Assembly: GCA_900320285.1 (NCBI GenBank)
Contig: ONRQ01000002.1
Location: 1-64,000, forward strand
Direction of reading: 5' to 3'
Origin: an uncultured Eubacteriales bacterium
Lineage (GTDB): Bacteria; Bacillota; Clostridia; Peptostreptococcales; Anaerovoracaceae
DNA length: 64,000 nucleotides
Position numbers and translations under genes: made by a program. Below the pieces are notes generated by a model. It made no database searches and was not told the origin of the DNA. It saw only the letters and a program-made list of their open reading frames with translations. Position 1 is the first letter of the stretch. Every line of letters begins with the position of its first letter. This document shows, one piece after another, positions 1-9,001 of the stretch.

Positions 1-10
1 AGACAAGAAT

Positions 11-190
11 ATGGCACAGGTAATAGTAAGAGAAAACGAGAGCCTGGAGAGTGCTCTTAAGAGATTTAAGAGATCTTGCGCTCGCGACGGCGTCATGGCT
101 GAGCTGCGTAAGAGAGAGCATTACGAAAAGCCGAGCGTAAGACGTAAAAAGAAGTCTGAGGCTGCCCGTAAGAAAGCTCGTAAGTATTAA
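11..190 (+). CDS. rpsU: 30S ribosomal protein S21
   Basis: The 59-residue protein begins [19 protein letters not shown] and ends in a lysine/arginine-rich tail ([16 protein letters not shown]), which is the standard bacterial S21 form. S21 binds the 3' domain of 16S rRNA on the small subunit platform and helps start-site selection. The gene lies at the window edge, so its ribosome binding site is only partly visible. It is followed by a strong terminator and then yqeY, the usual Firmicutes order rpsU-yqeY. It is too short for most ORF-length cut-offs, but length, composition and context make the call secure. Confidence 0.97.
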   Translation: MAQVIVRENESLESALKRFKRSCARDGVMAELRKREHYEKPSVRRKKKSEAARKKARKY

Positions 191-203
191 TAAAAAAACG
201 GAG

Positions 204-235
204 ATGCGAACCAGCTTTTACCGGTTCGCATTTTT
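204..235 (+). terminator. Rho-independent terminator after rpsU
   Basis: A perfect 9-bp stem (204-212 with 223-231) closes a 10-base loop and runs directly into a T-rich stretch. It separates rpsU from yqeY and could act as an attenuating terminator, because no clear promoter is visible between it and yqeY. Confidence 0.85.
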
Positions 236-263
236 CTTAACCGGATAGTAAAGGAGATACATA

Positions 264-719
264 ATGGGTCTTAAAGAACAACTGATGCAGGACTATAAGG
301 ACGCGATGAAAAACGCGGATGCTGTAAAGAAAAATACAGTAAACATGGTAAGAGCCGCCATCAAGCAGTATGAAGTTGACCAGAGAGTCACTCTCGAAGA
401 TGACGCGGATATCGTTAAGATAATTAAAAAGCAGGTAAAGATGAGAGCCGATGCTCTTTCTGACTTCGTTAAGGCCGGAAGAGACGACATGGTAGAGGGT
501 TACAAGAAGGAAATCGAGATCCTCAAGTCATACCTGCCTGAAGAAATGGGTGAAGAAGAGATCAAGGCTAAAGTCAAAGAGATCGCTGATAAGCTCGGCA
601 TCGAAGCCAACATGAAGAATATGGGCGTTCTCATGAAGAGCACTATGGCAGAACTCAAAGACAAAGCCGACGGATCTGCTGTAAACAAAGCTGTAAAGGA
701 ATTCCTCAGCGGTAAGTAA
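264..719 (+). CDS. yqeY: GatB/YqeY domain protein
   Basis: This 151-residue protein matches the stand-alone YqeY family throughout: an N-terminal helix set (MGLKEQLMQDYKDAMKNAD) and a C-terminal GatB-tail-like domain ending in KADGSAVNKAVKEFLSGK. The same fold forms the tRNA-binding tail of the GatB amidotransferase subunit, but the role of free YqeY is not settled. A good ribosome binding site (aaggag) lies just upstream of the ATG. It follows rpsU and precedes phoH, a conserved Firmicutes neighbourhood. It most likely acts in the cytoplasm in translation-linked RNA work. Confidence 0.93.
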   Translation: MGLKEQLMQDYKDAMKNADAVKKNTVNMVRAAIKQYEVDQRVTLEDDADIVKIIKKQVKMRADALSDFVKAGRDDMVEGYKKEIEILKSYLPEEMGEEEIKAKVKEIADKLGIEANMKNMGVLMKSTMAELKDKADGSAVNKAVKEFLSGK

Positions 720-722
720 TAT

Positions 723-1715
723 ATGGAATATAAACTGAACATACCAGAAGAGATCAACATACAGGGGCTTTTCGGCAACTATGATGCCAACATCCGTTCA
801 GTTGAAAAATTCACAGGTACGGAAATGTCTCTGCGCGATAACGTTCTTACAATCAGGGGAAGAGATCCCGAGCTTGCAGCACGTATAGTTGCGAGACTGA
901 TTGAAGCTTTGAGTGTTGAGCCTGTTCTTGACCCTCAGAAGCTCAACTATCTCATCGAGATGGAAGCCGGAGGCAAGAGCTTTGATGAACAGAAAGCATC
1001 GCGCGAAATCATATGCTACACACATACCGGAAGACCTCTGAAGCCTAAGACTCAGGCACAGAAGGATTACGTGGACAATATCCGTGCAGCAGATATGGTG
1101 TTCGGCATAGGACCGGCAGGAACCGGTAAGACGTATCTGGCCTGTGCCATGGCTATAAATGCCTATAAGAACAAAGAGGTAGAAAGGATAATCCTTACCA
1201 GACCTGCAGTGGAAGCAGGCGAGCGCCTCGGATTCCTTCCGGGTGACATGCAGGAGAAGGTAGATCCTTATCTCAGACCGCTTTATGACGCTCTTTATGA
1301 TGTGCTTGGTATCGAGGCTGCAGCAAGACTCAGGGAGAAAGGCGTGATAGAAGTCGTACCGCTGGCCTACATGAGAGGCCGCACCCTCGACAACGCGTTC
1401 ATAATCCTCGACGAAGCTCAGAATACTACGCGTGAACAGATGAAGATGTTCCTTACACGTATGGGATTCAATTCAAAAGTCGTCGTAACGGGAGATATCA
1501 CCCAGATAGACCTTCCGAGCGGTACAGTCTCCGGACTCAAGGAAGCACGTAAAGTGCTCAGCGGCGTTGAAGGAATAAGATTCAACACCTTTTCTGAGGT
1601 CGATGTAGTAAGGCATGAACTGGTGAAGCGAATCATCAGAGCCTACGATTCGTTTGACAACAAAAATAGGGTAAGAGCTACAACTTCAAAGGGTAATAAA
1701 GTCAGCGACAGGTGA
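723..1715 (+). CDS. phoH: PhoH family ATPase
   Basis: A 330-residue PhoH/YbeZ-type P-loop ATPase. The Walker A motif GPAGTGKT is at residues 130-137 and the Walker B/DEAQ segment IILDEAQN surrounds D230-E231, with the family signature EAGERLGFLPGD between them. The first 110 residues form the small nucleic-acid-binding-like N-terminal region seen in this family. It starts 3 bases after yqeY and ends 3 bases before ybeY, so the three are probably cotranscribed. PhoH and YbeY are repeatedly paired in bacteria, and an ATP-driven role in rRNA maturation or RNA decay is inferred, not shown. Confidence 0.95.
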   Translation: MEYKLNIPEEINIQGLFGNYDANIRSVEKFTGTEMSLRDNVLTIRGRDPELAARIVARLIEALSVEPVLDPQKLNYLIEMEAGGKSFDEQKASREIICYTHTGRPLKPKTQAQKDYVDNIRAADMVFGIGPAGTGKTYLACAMAINAYKNKEVERIILTRPAVEAGERLGFLPGDMQEKVDPYLRPLYDALYDVLGIEAAARLREKGVIEVVPLAYMRGRTLDNAFIILDEAQNTTREQMKMFLTRMGFNSKVVVTGDITQIDLPSGTVSGLKEARKVLSGVEGIRFNTFSEVDVVRHELVKRIIRAYDSFDNKNRVRATTSKGNKVSDR

Positions 1716-1718
1716 TAT

Positions 1719-2213
1719 ATGCAGATAGTATTCAATGATGAATTTGATAAGCTGACGCCGGAGATGTGGAATCTCATGGAAAGGGCCGCAGATATAGCAC
1801 TCAGGACGGAATTCAGCGAGCTTGAGAATATCGAGCTTGAGAATGAGCCTGAACTCGGCGTAACTGTAGTTGATGACAGCGAAATACTCGAGCTCAACCG
1901 CGAGTACAGAGAAAAGGACAGCATTACAGATGTTCTGAGCTTTCCGCAGTTTGAAGGACATGACGATCTTCTCGAGGACCTGCTGGATGACGAAGCTGAA
2001 ACTCTGATAGGAGATGTCGTGATCTGCTATGAGCAGGCCGGGAGACAGGCAGAAGAATACGGAACAGGACTGACGCGTGAGATGCTGTATCTCTTTGTGC
2101 ACAGTGTGATGCACCTCTTTGGCTACGATCATATGGATGAAGAGGAGAAGGCTGTGATGCGAGCCCGTGAAGAAGAAGTACTTTCAGCGATAGGAGTCAG
2201 CAGAAACAAGTGA
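1719..2213 (+). CDS. ybeY: Endoribonuclease YbeY, rRNA maturation factor
   Basis: This 164-residue protein carries the zinc-binding signature HSVMHLFGYDH at residues 128-138, where H128, H132 and H138 are the expected metal ligands. YbeY is a single-strand endoribonuclease that takes part in 16S rRNA 3'-end processing and ribosome quality control. The N-terminal half is acidic and variable, as is usual. The stop codon overlaps the GTG start of era by 4 bases, so translation is probably coupled. In many Clostridia a diacylglycerol kinase or cytidine deaminase gene lies between ybeY and era; here none does. Confidence 0.95.
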   Translation: MQIVFNDEFDKLTPEMWNLMERAADIALRTEFSELENIELENEPELGVTVVDDSEILELNREYREKDSITDVLSFPQFEGHDDLLEDLLDDEAETLIGDVVICYEQAGRQAEEYGTGLTREMLYLFVHSVMHLFGYDHMDEEEKAVMRAREEEVLSAIGVSRNK

Positions 2214-3118
2214 AATCAGGATTCATAGGAATAGCAGGCAGGCCGAATGTAGGCAAGTCCACACTGATGAACAGGATGCTGGGCGAAAAGATCGCCATAA
2301 CATCGGCCAAGCCTCAGACAACATTAAACAGAATAACAGGCATTTATACGGATCTCGAATATGAGAACGGAGAAGGACTTCAGATGATTTTCCTCGATAC
2401 GCCAGGGATCCATAAGCCGCATAACAAACTTGGCCAGGCCATAAATGAAACTGCCGTCAATACTCTGAATGGTGTTGACGTTGTTTTGCTTATTGTCGAT
2501 GGGACTCTTGACTTCGGAAGAGGGGATGAAGCAATACTCAGGATTCTCGAAACCATCTCCGCCCCTAAGATCCTGGCTATCAACAAAACTGATCTGATAG
2601 GCCCGGAGAAGTATCTGGAGCTCTACAACAGATACGACAGTACAGGACTCTTCGATGACATATATGGAGTATCCGCACTGAAGGGCGACAACATCGATAT
2701 GCTTCGCGACAGGCTGGCAGCCTGCATGAACGAAGGCCCGATGTATTACCCTGATGATATTGCGACAGAAGACCCTGTAAGGTTCATCGTCAGCGAGATC
2801 ATTCGTGAGAAACTCATGAACTACCTCGACGATGAAGTCCCGCACGGAGTGTTTGTAGAGATAGAGTCGTTTGTTGAACCAGAAGATCCGCGCGCCGCAG
2901 TGGAGATATCTGCGGTGATCTACTGCGAAAAGAAATCGCACAAGGGTATAATCATCGGTAAGGGCGGCAGCAAGCTTAAAGGGGTAGGAAAAGCTGCGCG
3001 TCTGGAAATCGAAGATCTGCTTGGCTGCAAGGTGTTCCTCAGCCTTTTCGTAAAAGTGAAGGAAGGCTGGCGTGATTCCGAGCGGACCATACGCAGCTGG
3101 GGCTATAAGGACGAATGA
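2210..3118 (+). CDS. era: GTPase Era
   Basis: A 302-residue Era GTPase. G1 is GRPNVGKS at residues 10-17, G3 is DTPG from D63, and G4 is NKTD at 125-128. The C-terminal KH domain carries GIIIGKGG at 246-253, which contacts the 3' end of 16S rRNA. Era checks 30S assembly and couples it to growth. The GTG start overlaps the ybeY stop, and its own stop overlaps the recO ATG (ATGA). The gene order ybeY-era-recO is a long-recognised Firmicutes block. Confidence 0.97.
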   Translation: MKSGFIGIAGRPNVGKSTLMNRMLGEKIAITSAKPQTTLNRITGIYTDLEYENGEGLQMIFLDTPGIHKPHNKLGQAINETAVNTLNGVDVVLLIVDGTLDFGRGDEAILRILETISAPKILAINKTDLIGPEKYLELYNRYDSTGLFDDIYGVSALKGDNIDMLRDRLAACMNEGPMYYPDDIATEDPVRFIVSEIIREKLMNYLDDEVPHGVFVEIESFVEPEDPRAAVEISAVIYCEKKSHKGIIIGKGGSKLKGVGKAARLEIEDLLGCKVFLSLFVKVKEGWRDSERTIRSWGYKDE

Positions 3119-3879
3119 TAATAACTACTGAAGGTATAGTATTACGCCAACGAAAAATCGCAAATAACAGACGCATGATCGTCCTTTTTACGAAGCAGTA
3201 CGGCAAGCTGTCAGCGGGTACTTCTGCTAATGAGAAGTCCCGCAGCAAGGCAGCGCTGGCGCTTCGTCCTTTTACGTATGCAGAATATGACATTTTTAAG
3301 GGCAGGGAAGCATACAGCATAAACTCAGCACAGGTAAAAAGGAGCTTTTACTCTATCGGTGAAGACATAGACAGGTTCATGAACGCATCTGCGTTTATTG
3401 AGTACCTGGATAAAGTGCTCGAGGAGGGTGTACCTGCTCCTAAACTGTTCGATCTCAGCCTGGAATTCCTGCAGTCGGTTTCGGAGTGCAGGACAGGGAC
3501 TGACACTCTGCTTTATGCGTTCATAGTCAAGACGCTGAAGATGCTTGGCGTAGCACCTGAACTCAGCTGCTGTGTAAACTGCGGCAAGGCACCTGAAAAC
3601 TTCGGAGAGGGCTTTAAGATATTCTCTGTTTCGGGCGGAGGAATCATCTGTCCGGAGTGTGCTGCAGAGGAGAAAAGAGAGGCCGATTCGTTGATTTACA
3701 GGCCTGATTTCGATATAATCAATGTGTTTAGGTACTTTGATTCAAAGCCTGTAAAAACGTTTGAAAAAGTAGATCTCAAGCCGGAAATCCGCAATGAGGT
3801 CAGACAAATATTATCCGAGTACACAAGCCGCTATCTTGGGGTGGATGTACTCACACCAACCAGAGGATTGGAGGTATAG
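3115..3879 (+). CDS. recO: DNA repair protein RecO
   Basis: This 254-residue protein opens with the OB-fold segment EGIVLRQRKIANNRRMIVLFT typical of RecO. It has two CxxC pairs (C153/C156 and C179/C182) that form the zinc finger found in many Firmicutes RecO proteins. RecO anneals single-stranded DNA and, with RecR, loads RecA onto SSB-coated DNA. The ATG overlaps the era stop by 4 bases, so it is translationally coupled. Length and domain order match the family. Confidence 0.93.
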   Translation: MIITTEGIVLRQRKIANNRRMIVLFTKQYGKLSAGTSANEKSRSKAALALRPFTYAEYDIFKGREAYSINSAQVKRSFYSIGEDIDRFMNASAFIEYLDKVLEEGVPAPKLFDLSLEFLQSVSECRTGTDTLLYAFIVKTLKMLGVAPELSCCVNCGKAPENFGEGFKIFSVSGGGIICPECAAEEKREADSLIYRPDFDIINVFRYFDSKPVKTFEKVDLKPEIRNEVRQILSEYTSRYLGVDVLTPTRGLEV

Positions 3880-3881
3880 TA

Positions 3882-4511
3882 ATGGAAATCACACTGGAAA
3901 AAATCGAACTGGTAAAAGACAGAACAGGTTCAACTTATGCTGAAGCAAAAGCTGCTCTCGAAGCTGCTGAAGGAAGCGTAGTTGACGCTATCATCGCCCT
4001 CGAAGAAACGATGAACAAAGAGCATGACAAAGTAGATGGCGCCAGCCTCAAGGACAGCCCGCTGTTTGCCAAGCTTAAGGAAATCGTAGATAAGGGCAAT
4101 GTTTCCAGGATACTCGTAAGCAAAGGCGACAAGACCATCGTGAACTTCCCGGTCACAGCCGGTGTAATCGGTGCCGTTCTCGTTCCATGGGGAGCGATTC
4201 TCGGCATAGTGGCGGCCATGGGCACACAGTGCAGCATCGATTTTGTTGACGATAAAGGCAATGTCGTTGACATTGAAGGAAGGGTAGTCGGCATCTATGA
4301 CAAGGCTAGAGGCGCTGTCATAAAGGGGATGGATAAAGCTCAGGACGCTGTCAACAAGGATACACTTGATGAGCTCATGAACACCATCGACAGCTTTGCA
4401 AAAAAGGCCGGAAAGACCGTAAAGGAACTTATTAAGGACGCTTCCGATGCTTACAAGCAGAGTGATGCCGAAGATATAATCGAAGAAGAATTCAAGGACG
4501 AGGAGCTTTAA
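3882..4511 (+). CDS. DUF4342 protein with N-terminal UBA-like domain
   Basis: A 209-residue protein of unknown function. Residues 1-45 (IELVKDRTGSTYAEAKAALE onward) form a UBA/TS-N-like three-helix domain like the one that opens elongation factor Ts. The middle (about 60-125) matches DUF4342, with a glycine- and valine-rich hydrophobic hairpin around residues 90-113 that could contact a membrane. The C-terminal third is a charged, helical tail. A ribosome binding site (ggaggt) sits just upstream, and the gene lies 2 bases after recO and 3 bases before glyS, so it is within the operon. I can name the family but not a function. Confidence 0.75.
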   Translation: MEITLEKIELVKDRTGSTYAEAKAALEAAEGSVVDAIIALEETMNKEHDKVDGASLKDSPLFAKLKEIVDKGNVSRILVSKGDKTIVNFPVTAGVIGAVLVPWGAILGIVAAMGTQCSIDFVDDKGNVVDIEGRVVGIYDKARGAVIKGMDKAQDAVNKDTLDELMNTIDSFAKKAGKTVKELIKDASDAYKQSDAEDIIEEEFKDEEL

Positions 4512-4514
4512 TAT

Positions 4515-5951
4515 ATGCCAATTGATAAGAAAGATATTCCTGTAACCGACAGAGCCGTAACTATGGAGAAGATAATAGCTCTCTGTAAAAACAGAGGCTA
4601 CATCTTCCCGGGATCAGAGATCTACGGCGGACTGGCAAACACATGGGACTTCGGTCCTCTGGGCGTGGAGTTCAAGAATAACATCAAGGACGCCTGGAGA
4701 CAGAAGTTCGTAAGAGAATCCGGACTCAATGTGGGACTCGATGCGGCTATTCTGATGAACCCCCAGACATGGGTAGCGTCCGGTCACGTAGGCGGTTTCA
4801 GCGACCCGCTGATCGACTGCAGATCGTGTAAGACACGTTACAGAGCAGACCAGCTCATCGAAGACTGGTACAAAGAGAACGAGCCTGATACGGAAGTCGT
4901 TGTTGACGGATGGTCGAGGGAAGAGATGGAGAACTTCATCACTGAAAAGGCCATCAAGTGCCCAAGCTGCGGCAAGAGCGATTTCACAGGTATAAGACAG
5001 TTCAACCTGATGTTCAAGACCTTCCAGGGAGTCACCGAAGACTCCAAGTCCGAGATCTATATGAGACCGGAGACGGCACAGGGAATCTTTGTCAATTTCA
5101 AGAACGTTCAGAGAACGGCCCGCAAAAAGATACCTTTCGGCATAGCACAGGTAGGAAAATCGTTCAGAAATGAGATCACACCGGGCAACTTCATCTTCAG
5201 AGTAAGAGAGTTTGAGCAGATGGAGCTGGAGTTCTTCTGCAGACCGGGTACTGAACTGGACTGGTTCGATTACTGGAAGGCGTACTGCCTGAGCTTCCTT
5301 AAGAATCTGGGCCTCAAGCCTGAATACACAAGGTTCAGAGACCACACGCCTGAGGAACTCTCGCATTACAGCAATGCAACCACAGATATCGAATATCTTT
5401 TCCCATTCGGATGGGGCGAGATCTGGGGAGTCGCGTCGCGTACAGACTACGATCTCATGGCTCATCAGACCCATTCGGGAGAGGATATGAGCTATCTCGA
5501 TCCTGAGACCAACGAGAGATACGTGCCTTACTGCATAGAGCCTTCTGTAGGAGTAGAAAGACTTGTTCTGGCATTCCTTGTGGATGCATATGATGAGGAG
5601 ATCCTTACAGACGGCAAAGGTAAGGAGGATGTCCGTACAGTACTCAGACTGCATCCGGCTCTCGCACCTTACAAGGCAGCCGTACTTCCGCTTTCAAAGA
5701 AACTTGAAGACGTTGCCCGTCCGGTATATGAAGAGCTGACAAAATACTTCATGGTTGAGTATGATGCTGCAGGATCGATCGGAAAGCGTTACAGAAGAGA
5801 GGACGAGATCGGTACTCCGTTCTGCATCTGCGTAGACTTTGATACTGCAGAAGACGGTTCGGTCACTATACGCGACCGCGATACAATGGAACAGGTGAGA
5901 GTACCAATCAGTGAGGTCAGAACGTATATCGAAGAGAGACTGCGTTTCTAA
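4515..5951 (+). CDS. glyS: Glycine--tRNA ligase (single-chain, dimeric type)
   Basis: A 478-residue class II synthetase of the eukaryote/archaea-like alpha2 form (GlyQS), not the alpha2beta2 enzyme. The opening [20 protein letters not shown], a zinc-binding insertion with two CxxC pairs (CRSC and CPSC), motif 2 around [20 protein letters not shown] and motif 3 [13 protein letters not shown] are all visible. A C-terminal anticodon-binding domain follows from about residue 370. It charges tRNA-Gly. It is the last gene in the tight run that begins at yqeY. No T-box leader is present upstream, consistent with expression from the shared transcript. Confidence 0.96.
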   Translation: MPIDKKDIPVTDRAVTMEKIIALCKNRGYIFPGSEIYGGLANTWDFGPLGVEFKNNIKDAWRQKFVRESGLNVGLDAAILMNPQTWVASGHVGGFSDPLIDCRSCKTRYRADQLIEDWYKENEPDTEVVVDGWSREEMENFITEKAIKCPSCGKSDFTGIRQFNLMFKTFQGVTEDSKSEIYMRPETAQGIFVNFKNVQRTARKKIPFGIAQVGKSFRNEITPGNFIFRVREFEQMELEFFCRPGTELDWFDYWKAYCLSFLKNLGLKPEYTRFRDHTPEELSHYSNATTDIEYLFPFGWGEIWGVASRTDYDLMAHQTHSGEDMSYLDPETNERYVPYCIEPSVGVERLVLAFLVDAYDEEILTDGKGKEDVRTVLRLHPALAPYKAAVLPLSKKLEDVARPVYEELTKYFMVEYDAAGSIGKRYRREDEIGTPFCICVDFDTAEDGSVTIRDRDTMEQVRVPISEVRTYIEERLRF

Positions 5952-6014
5952 TAAGCCGTTAAAGATGTGTTGATGCATTTCTATTAATATAAAGAAAATA
6001 AGGAGATGGGGCCT

Positions 6015-8642
6015 ATGGCAAAATATGTATATTCATTCAATGAAGGAACCAAGGATATGAGAGCACTGCTCGGCGGCAAGGGAGCAAACCTTGCTGAGAT
6101 GACAAATATCGGTCTTCCGGTACCTTTCGGATTCACGATCACTACAGATGTGTGCAGAAAGTACACTGAGGACGGGGGAGTTCTCGCTCAGGAAGTGATC
6201 GATGAAGTATGGGAGCACATCGCTGAACTCGAAGAAGTGATGGGCAAGAAGTTCGGTGACAATGAGAATCCGCTGCTCGTTTCGGTAAGATCCGGAGCGC
6301 CGATCTCGATGCCGGGCATGATGGACACCATTCTTAACCTCGGACTCAATGACATCGCTGTTGAAGGCCTTGCGAAGAAGACAGGCAACGACAGATTCGC
6401 TTATGACAGCTACAGAAGATTCATGCAGATGTTCGGCGACGTTGTAATGGAAATCAAGAAGTCCAATTTTGACGAAGTATTTGAAAACCAGAAGAAAAAA
6501 GCCGGCGCTGAATTCGACGTACAGCTTACAACAGATGATCTCAAGGAAGTCATCGGAGGATACAAGGAAGTAGTAAAGAGAGAGCTCGGAAGAGAATTCC
6601 CTCAGGATCCTAAGGACCAGCTGCTCGAGGCTATCAAAGCCGTATTCAGATCATGGAACAACGACAGAGCCATCCTGTACAGAAAGATGTACGGCATCTC
6701 TGATTCCCTCGGAACAGCCGTAAACGTACAGTCCATGGTATTCGGTAACAGCGGAAACGATTCCGGTACAGGCGTAGCATTTACACGTAACCCGGCAAAC
6801 GGCGAGAACAAGCTCTTCGGAGAGTTCCTTGTAAACGCTCAGGGTGAGGATGTAGTAGCAGGTATCAGAACTCCGCAGCCTATCTCAGAGATGGCAGATG
6901 CTTTCCCGGAGGTATATACACAGTTCGAGAAGATCGCAAATACACTTGAGAACCACTACAAAGACATGCAGGATATGGAGTTCACTGTTGAAGACAGAAA
7001 GCTCTACATGCTGCAGACACGTAACGGTAAGAGAACAGCTGCTGCAGCAGTCAAGGTTGCTGTAGATCTCGTAAAAGAAGGCCTGATCGATAAGGATACT
7101 GCCGTAATGAGAGTAGAGCCTGATCAGATCAACCAGCTTCTGCACCCTGTATTCGACGCTGACGAGCTCAAGAAGGCAACTCCTGTAACAAAGGGACTTC
7201 CTGCATCGCCTGGCGCTGCTACAGGACAGATCGTATTCTCTGCTGATGACGCTGCTGCATTCGCTGCAGAAGGCAAGAAGGTAATCCTCGTAAGAGAAGA
7301 GACTTCGCCTGAGGACCTCGCCGGCATGGTTGCTGCTGAAGGTATCCTGACAGCCCGCGGCGGTATGACATCGCACGCTGCTGTAGTTGCAAGAGGAATG
7401 GGCAAGTGCTGTGTATCCGGCTGCAAGGAGATCACAGTAGACGAGGCTAAGAAGACTCTGACAGTAGGCGGAAAGGTTTATACAGAAGGTGACTTCATCT
7501 CGCTTAACGGTACAGACGGAAACGTTTATACAGAAGCGATCAGGACTCTTGCACCTGAACTCTCCGGAGACTTCGGACAGATCATGGAGTGGGCTGATGA
7601 GGCAAGAACGCTCAAGATCAGAACAAACGCTGACAACCCGAGAGACGCTGCCCAGGCTGTAGCATTCGGTGCTGAAGGTATCGGACTCTGCCGTACAGAG
7701 CACATGTTCTTCGATGATGAGAGAATTCCAAAAATCAGAAGAATGATCCTTGCTGAGAACGAGGAGGATAGGAGAGAGGCTCTCGCAGGTCTCCTGCCAT
7801 ATCAGAAGGAAGACTTCAAGGGAATCTACAAGGCAATGGGCGACAGGCCTGTAACTATCAGACTCCTTGACCCGCCTCTGCATGAATTCCTTCCAAAGAC
7901 AGATGAGGACATCAAGCAGCTGTCAGAGCAGTTCAATATCCCTTATGAGAAGGTAGTCAACAAGACTCTTGAACTCCATGAGTTCAACCCTATGCTGGGA
8001 CACCGCGGATGCAGACTGGCTGTTACATATCCTGAGATCGCAGAGATGCAGACCGAGGCTATCATAATAGCAGCACTCGAGGTCCGCAAAGAAGAAGGTA
8101 TCGATGTAGTTCCTGAGATCATGGTTCCTCTGGTAGGTCACGTCAATGAGCTCAAGTTTGTTAAGAAGACAATTGTTGAGACTGCAGATAAACTGATCGC
8201 TGAGTCCGGAGAAGAAATGAAATACATGGTCGGAACAATGATCGAGATCCCAAGAGCTGCAGTAACAGCCGATGAGATCGCCGAAGAAGCTGAGTTCTTC
8301 TCATTCGGAACAAATGACCTCACACAGATGGGATTCGGATTCTCCAGAGATGACACAGGCTCAATCATCAAAGAGTATGTGGAAAAGGGCATCCTTGACA
8401 GCGATCCGTTCCAGTCGCTCGACCAGTCAGGAATAGGCAAGCTTATAAAGATAGCTGTAGATGGAGGCAAGAAGACAAGACCGAACATCAAGCTCGGTAT
8501 CTGCGGAGAGCATGGCGGAGATCCTGTAACCATACATTTCTGCCATGAAGTAGGACTCAATTACGTATCCTGCTCGCCGTTCAGAGTTCCAATCGCCAGA
8601 CTGGCTGCTGCTCAGGCTGCGATCGAGGAGAAGAGAGGCTAG
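6015..8642 (+). CDS. ppdK: Pyruvate, phosphate dikinase
   Basis: An 875-residue PPDK interconverting pyruvate, ATP and phosphate with PEP, AMP and PPi. The N-terminal ATP-grasp domain is followed by the swivelling phosphohistidine domain, with catalytic H454 in GGMTSHAAVVARG, and by the C-terminal PEP barrel with the acid/base C830 in LGICGEHGGDP. These positions match the well-studied Clostridium symbiosum enzyme almost exactly. An in-frame ATG at 6006 abuts the aaggag ribosome binding site, so the ATG at 6015 is preferred. In fermenting Clostridia the enzyme can run glycolytically with PPi or gluconeogenically. The next gene is a membrane pyrophosphatase, which links the two through PPi. 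Confidence 0.97.
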   Translation: MAKYVYSFNEGTKDMRALLGGKGANLAEMTNIGLPVPFGFTITTDVCRKYTEDGGVLAQEVIDEVWEHIAELEEVMGKKFGDNENPLLVSVRSGAPISMPGMMDTILNLGLNDIAVEGLAKKTGNDRFAYDSYRRFMQMFGDVVMEIKKSNFDEVFENQKKKAGAEFDVQLTTDDLKEVIGGYKEVVKRELGREFPQDPKDQLLEAIKAVFRSWNNDRAILYRKMYGISDSLGTAVNVQSMVFGNSGNDSGTGVAFTRNPANGENKLFGEFLVNAQGEDVVAGIRTPQPISEMADAFPEVYTQFEKIANTLENHYKDMQDMEFTVEDRKLYMLQTRNGKRTAAAAVKVAVDLVKEGLIDKDTAVMRVEPDQINQLLHPVFDADELKKATPVTKGLPASPGAATGQIVFSADDAAAFAAEGKKVILVREETSPEDLAGMVAAEGILTARGGMTSHAAVVARGMGKCCVSGCKEITVDEAKKTLTVGGKVYTEGDFISLNGTDGNVYTEAIRTLAPELSGDFGQIMEWADEARTLKIRTNADNPRDAAQAVAFGAEGIGLCRTEHMFFDDERIPKIRRMILAENEEDRREALAGLLPYQKEDFKGIYKAMGDRPVTIRLLDPPLHEFLPKTDEDIKQLSEQFNIPYEKVVNKTLELHEFNPMLGHRGCRLAVTYPEIAEMQTEAIIIAALEVRKEEGIDVVPEIMVPLVGHVNELKFVKKTIVETADKLIAESGEEMKYMVGTMIEIPRAAVTADEIAEEAEFFSFGTNDLTQMGFGFSRDDTGSIIKEYVEKGILDSDPFQSLDQSGIGKLIKIAVDGGKKTRPNIKLGICGEHGGDPVTIHFCHEVGLNYVSCSPFRVPIARLAAAQAAIEEKRG

Positions 8643-8679
8643 TGCCTCAGCTTACGGTACAGCCGGATAAAACGATATT

Positions 8680-8725
8680 AAACACACCTGCAGAACACTT
8701 TTGTCAGGCAGGTGTGTTTTTATTT
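8680..8725 (+). terminator. Rho-independent terminator after ppdK
   Basis: A 12-bp perfect stem (8680-8691 with 8708-8719) is followed by a T-rich tract. It ends the ppdK transcript. Confidence 0.9.
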
Positions 8726-8801
8726 TGAGCATAAAGTTGTTTTTACGAACAAAAATTTTTTGATATTATTGTCAAAAAAACAAGAATTATCTCGAACTTC
8801 A

Positions 8802-8829
8802 TTGTATATTTCAAGCAATCTGCTATACT
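8802..8829 (+). promoter_or_regulatory. Promoter of hppA and long 5' leader
   Basis: TTGTAT (8802-8807) and TATACT (8824-8829) are separated by 16 bases, a plausible housekeeping promoter. It lies in the 359-base gap between ppdK and hppA. The predicted leader runs about 165 bases from here to the hppA ATG. I see no terminator hairpin or riboswitch core in that leader. Confidence 0.55.
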
Positions 8830-9001
8830 GAACAGGCAAGGAAAAACAAAGCAATACAATGTTCTTTATTGAGTGCAATATAGCCTGAGTATATAATTAC
8901 GTCAAAGGGGTTGTTATTAAGACCGCTTGTTTGTTTCAAAATTGTTACGATATACAAAGGCAAGCGATTGCTTTGAGAAGTTATTTAAGGAGGCAATTCA
9001 A

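Noticed and set aside
4614..5654. A 346-residue open frame on the minus strand inside glyS
   Set aside because: It is a shadow of a well-matched glycyl-tRNA synthetase, has no ribosome binding site or recognisable domain, and has odd composition.
6885..7883. A 332-residue open frame on the minus strand inside ppdK
   Set aside because: It is the complement of conserved PPDK coding sequence, Ser/Cys/Leu-rich as such shadows are; no family match seen.
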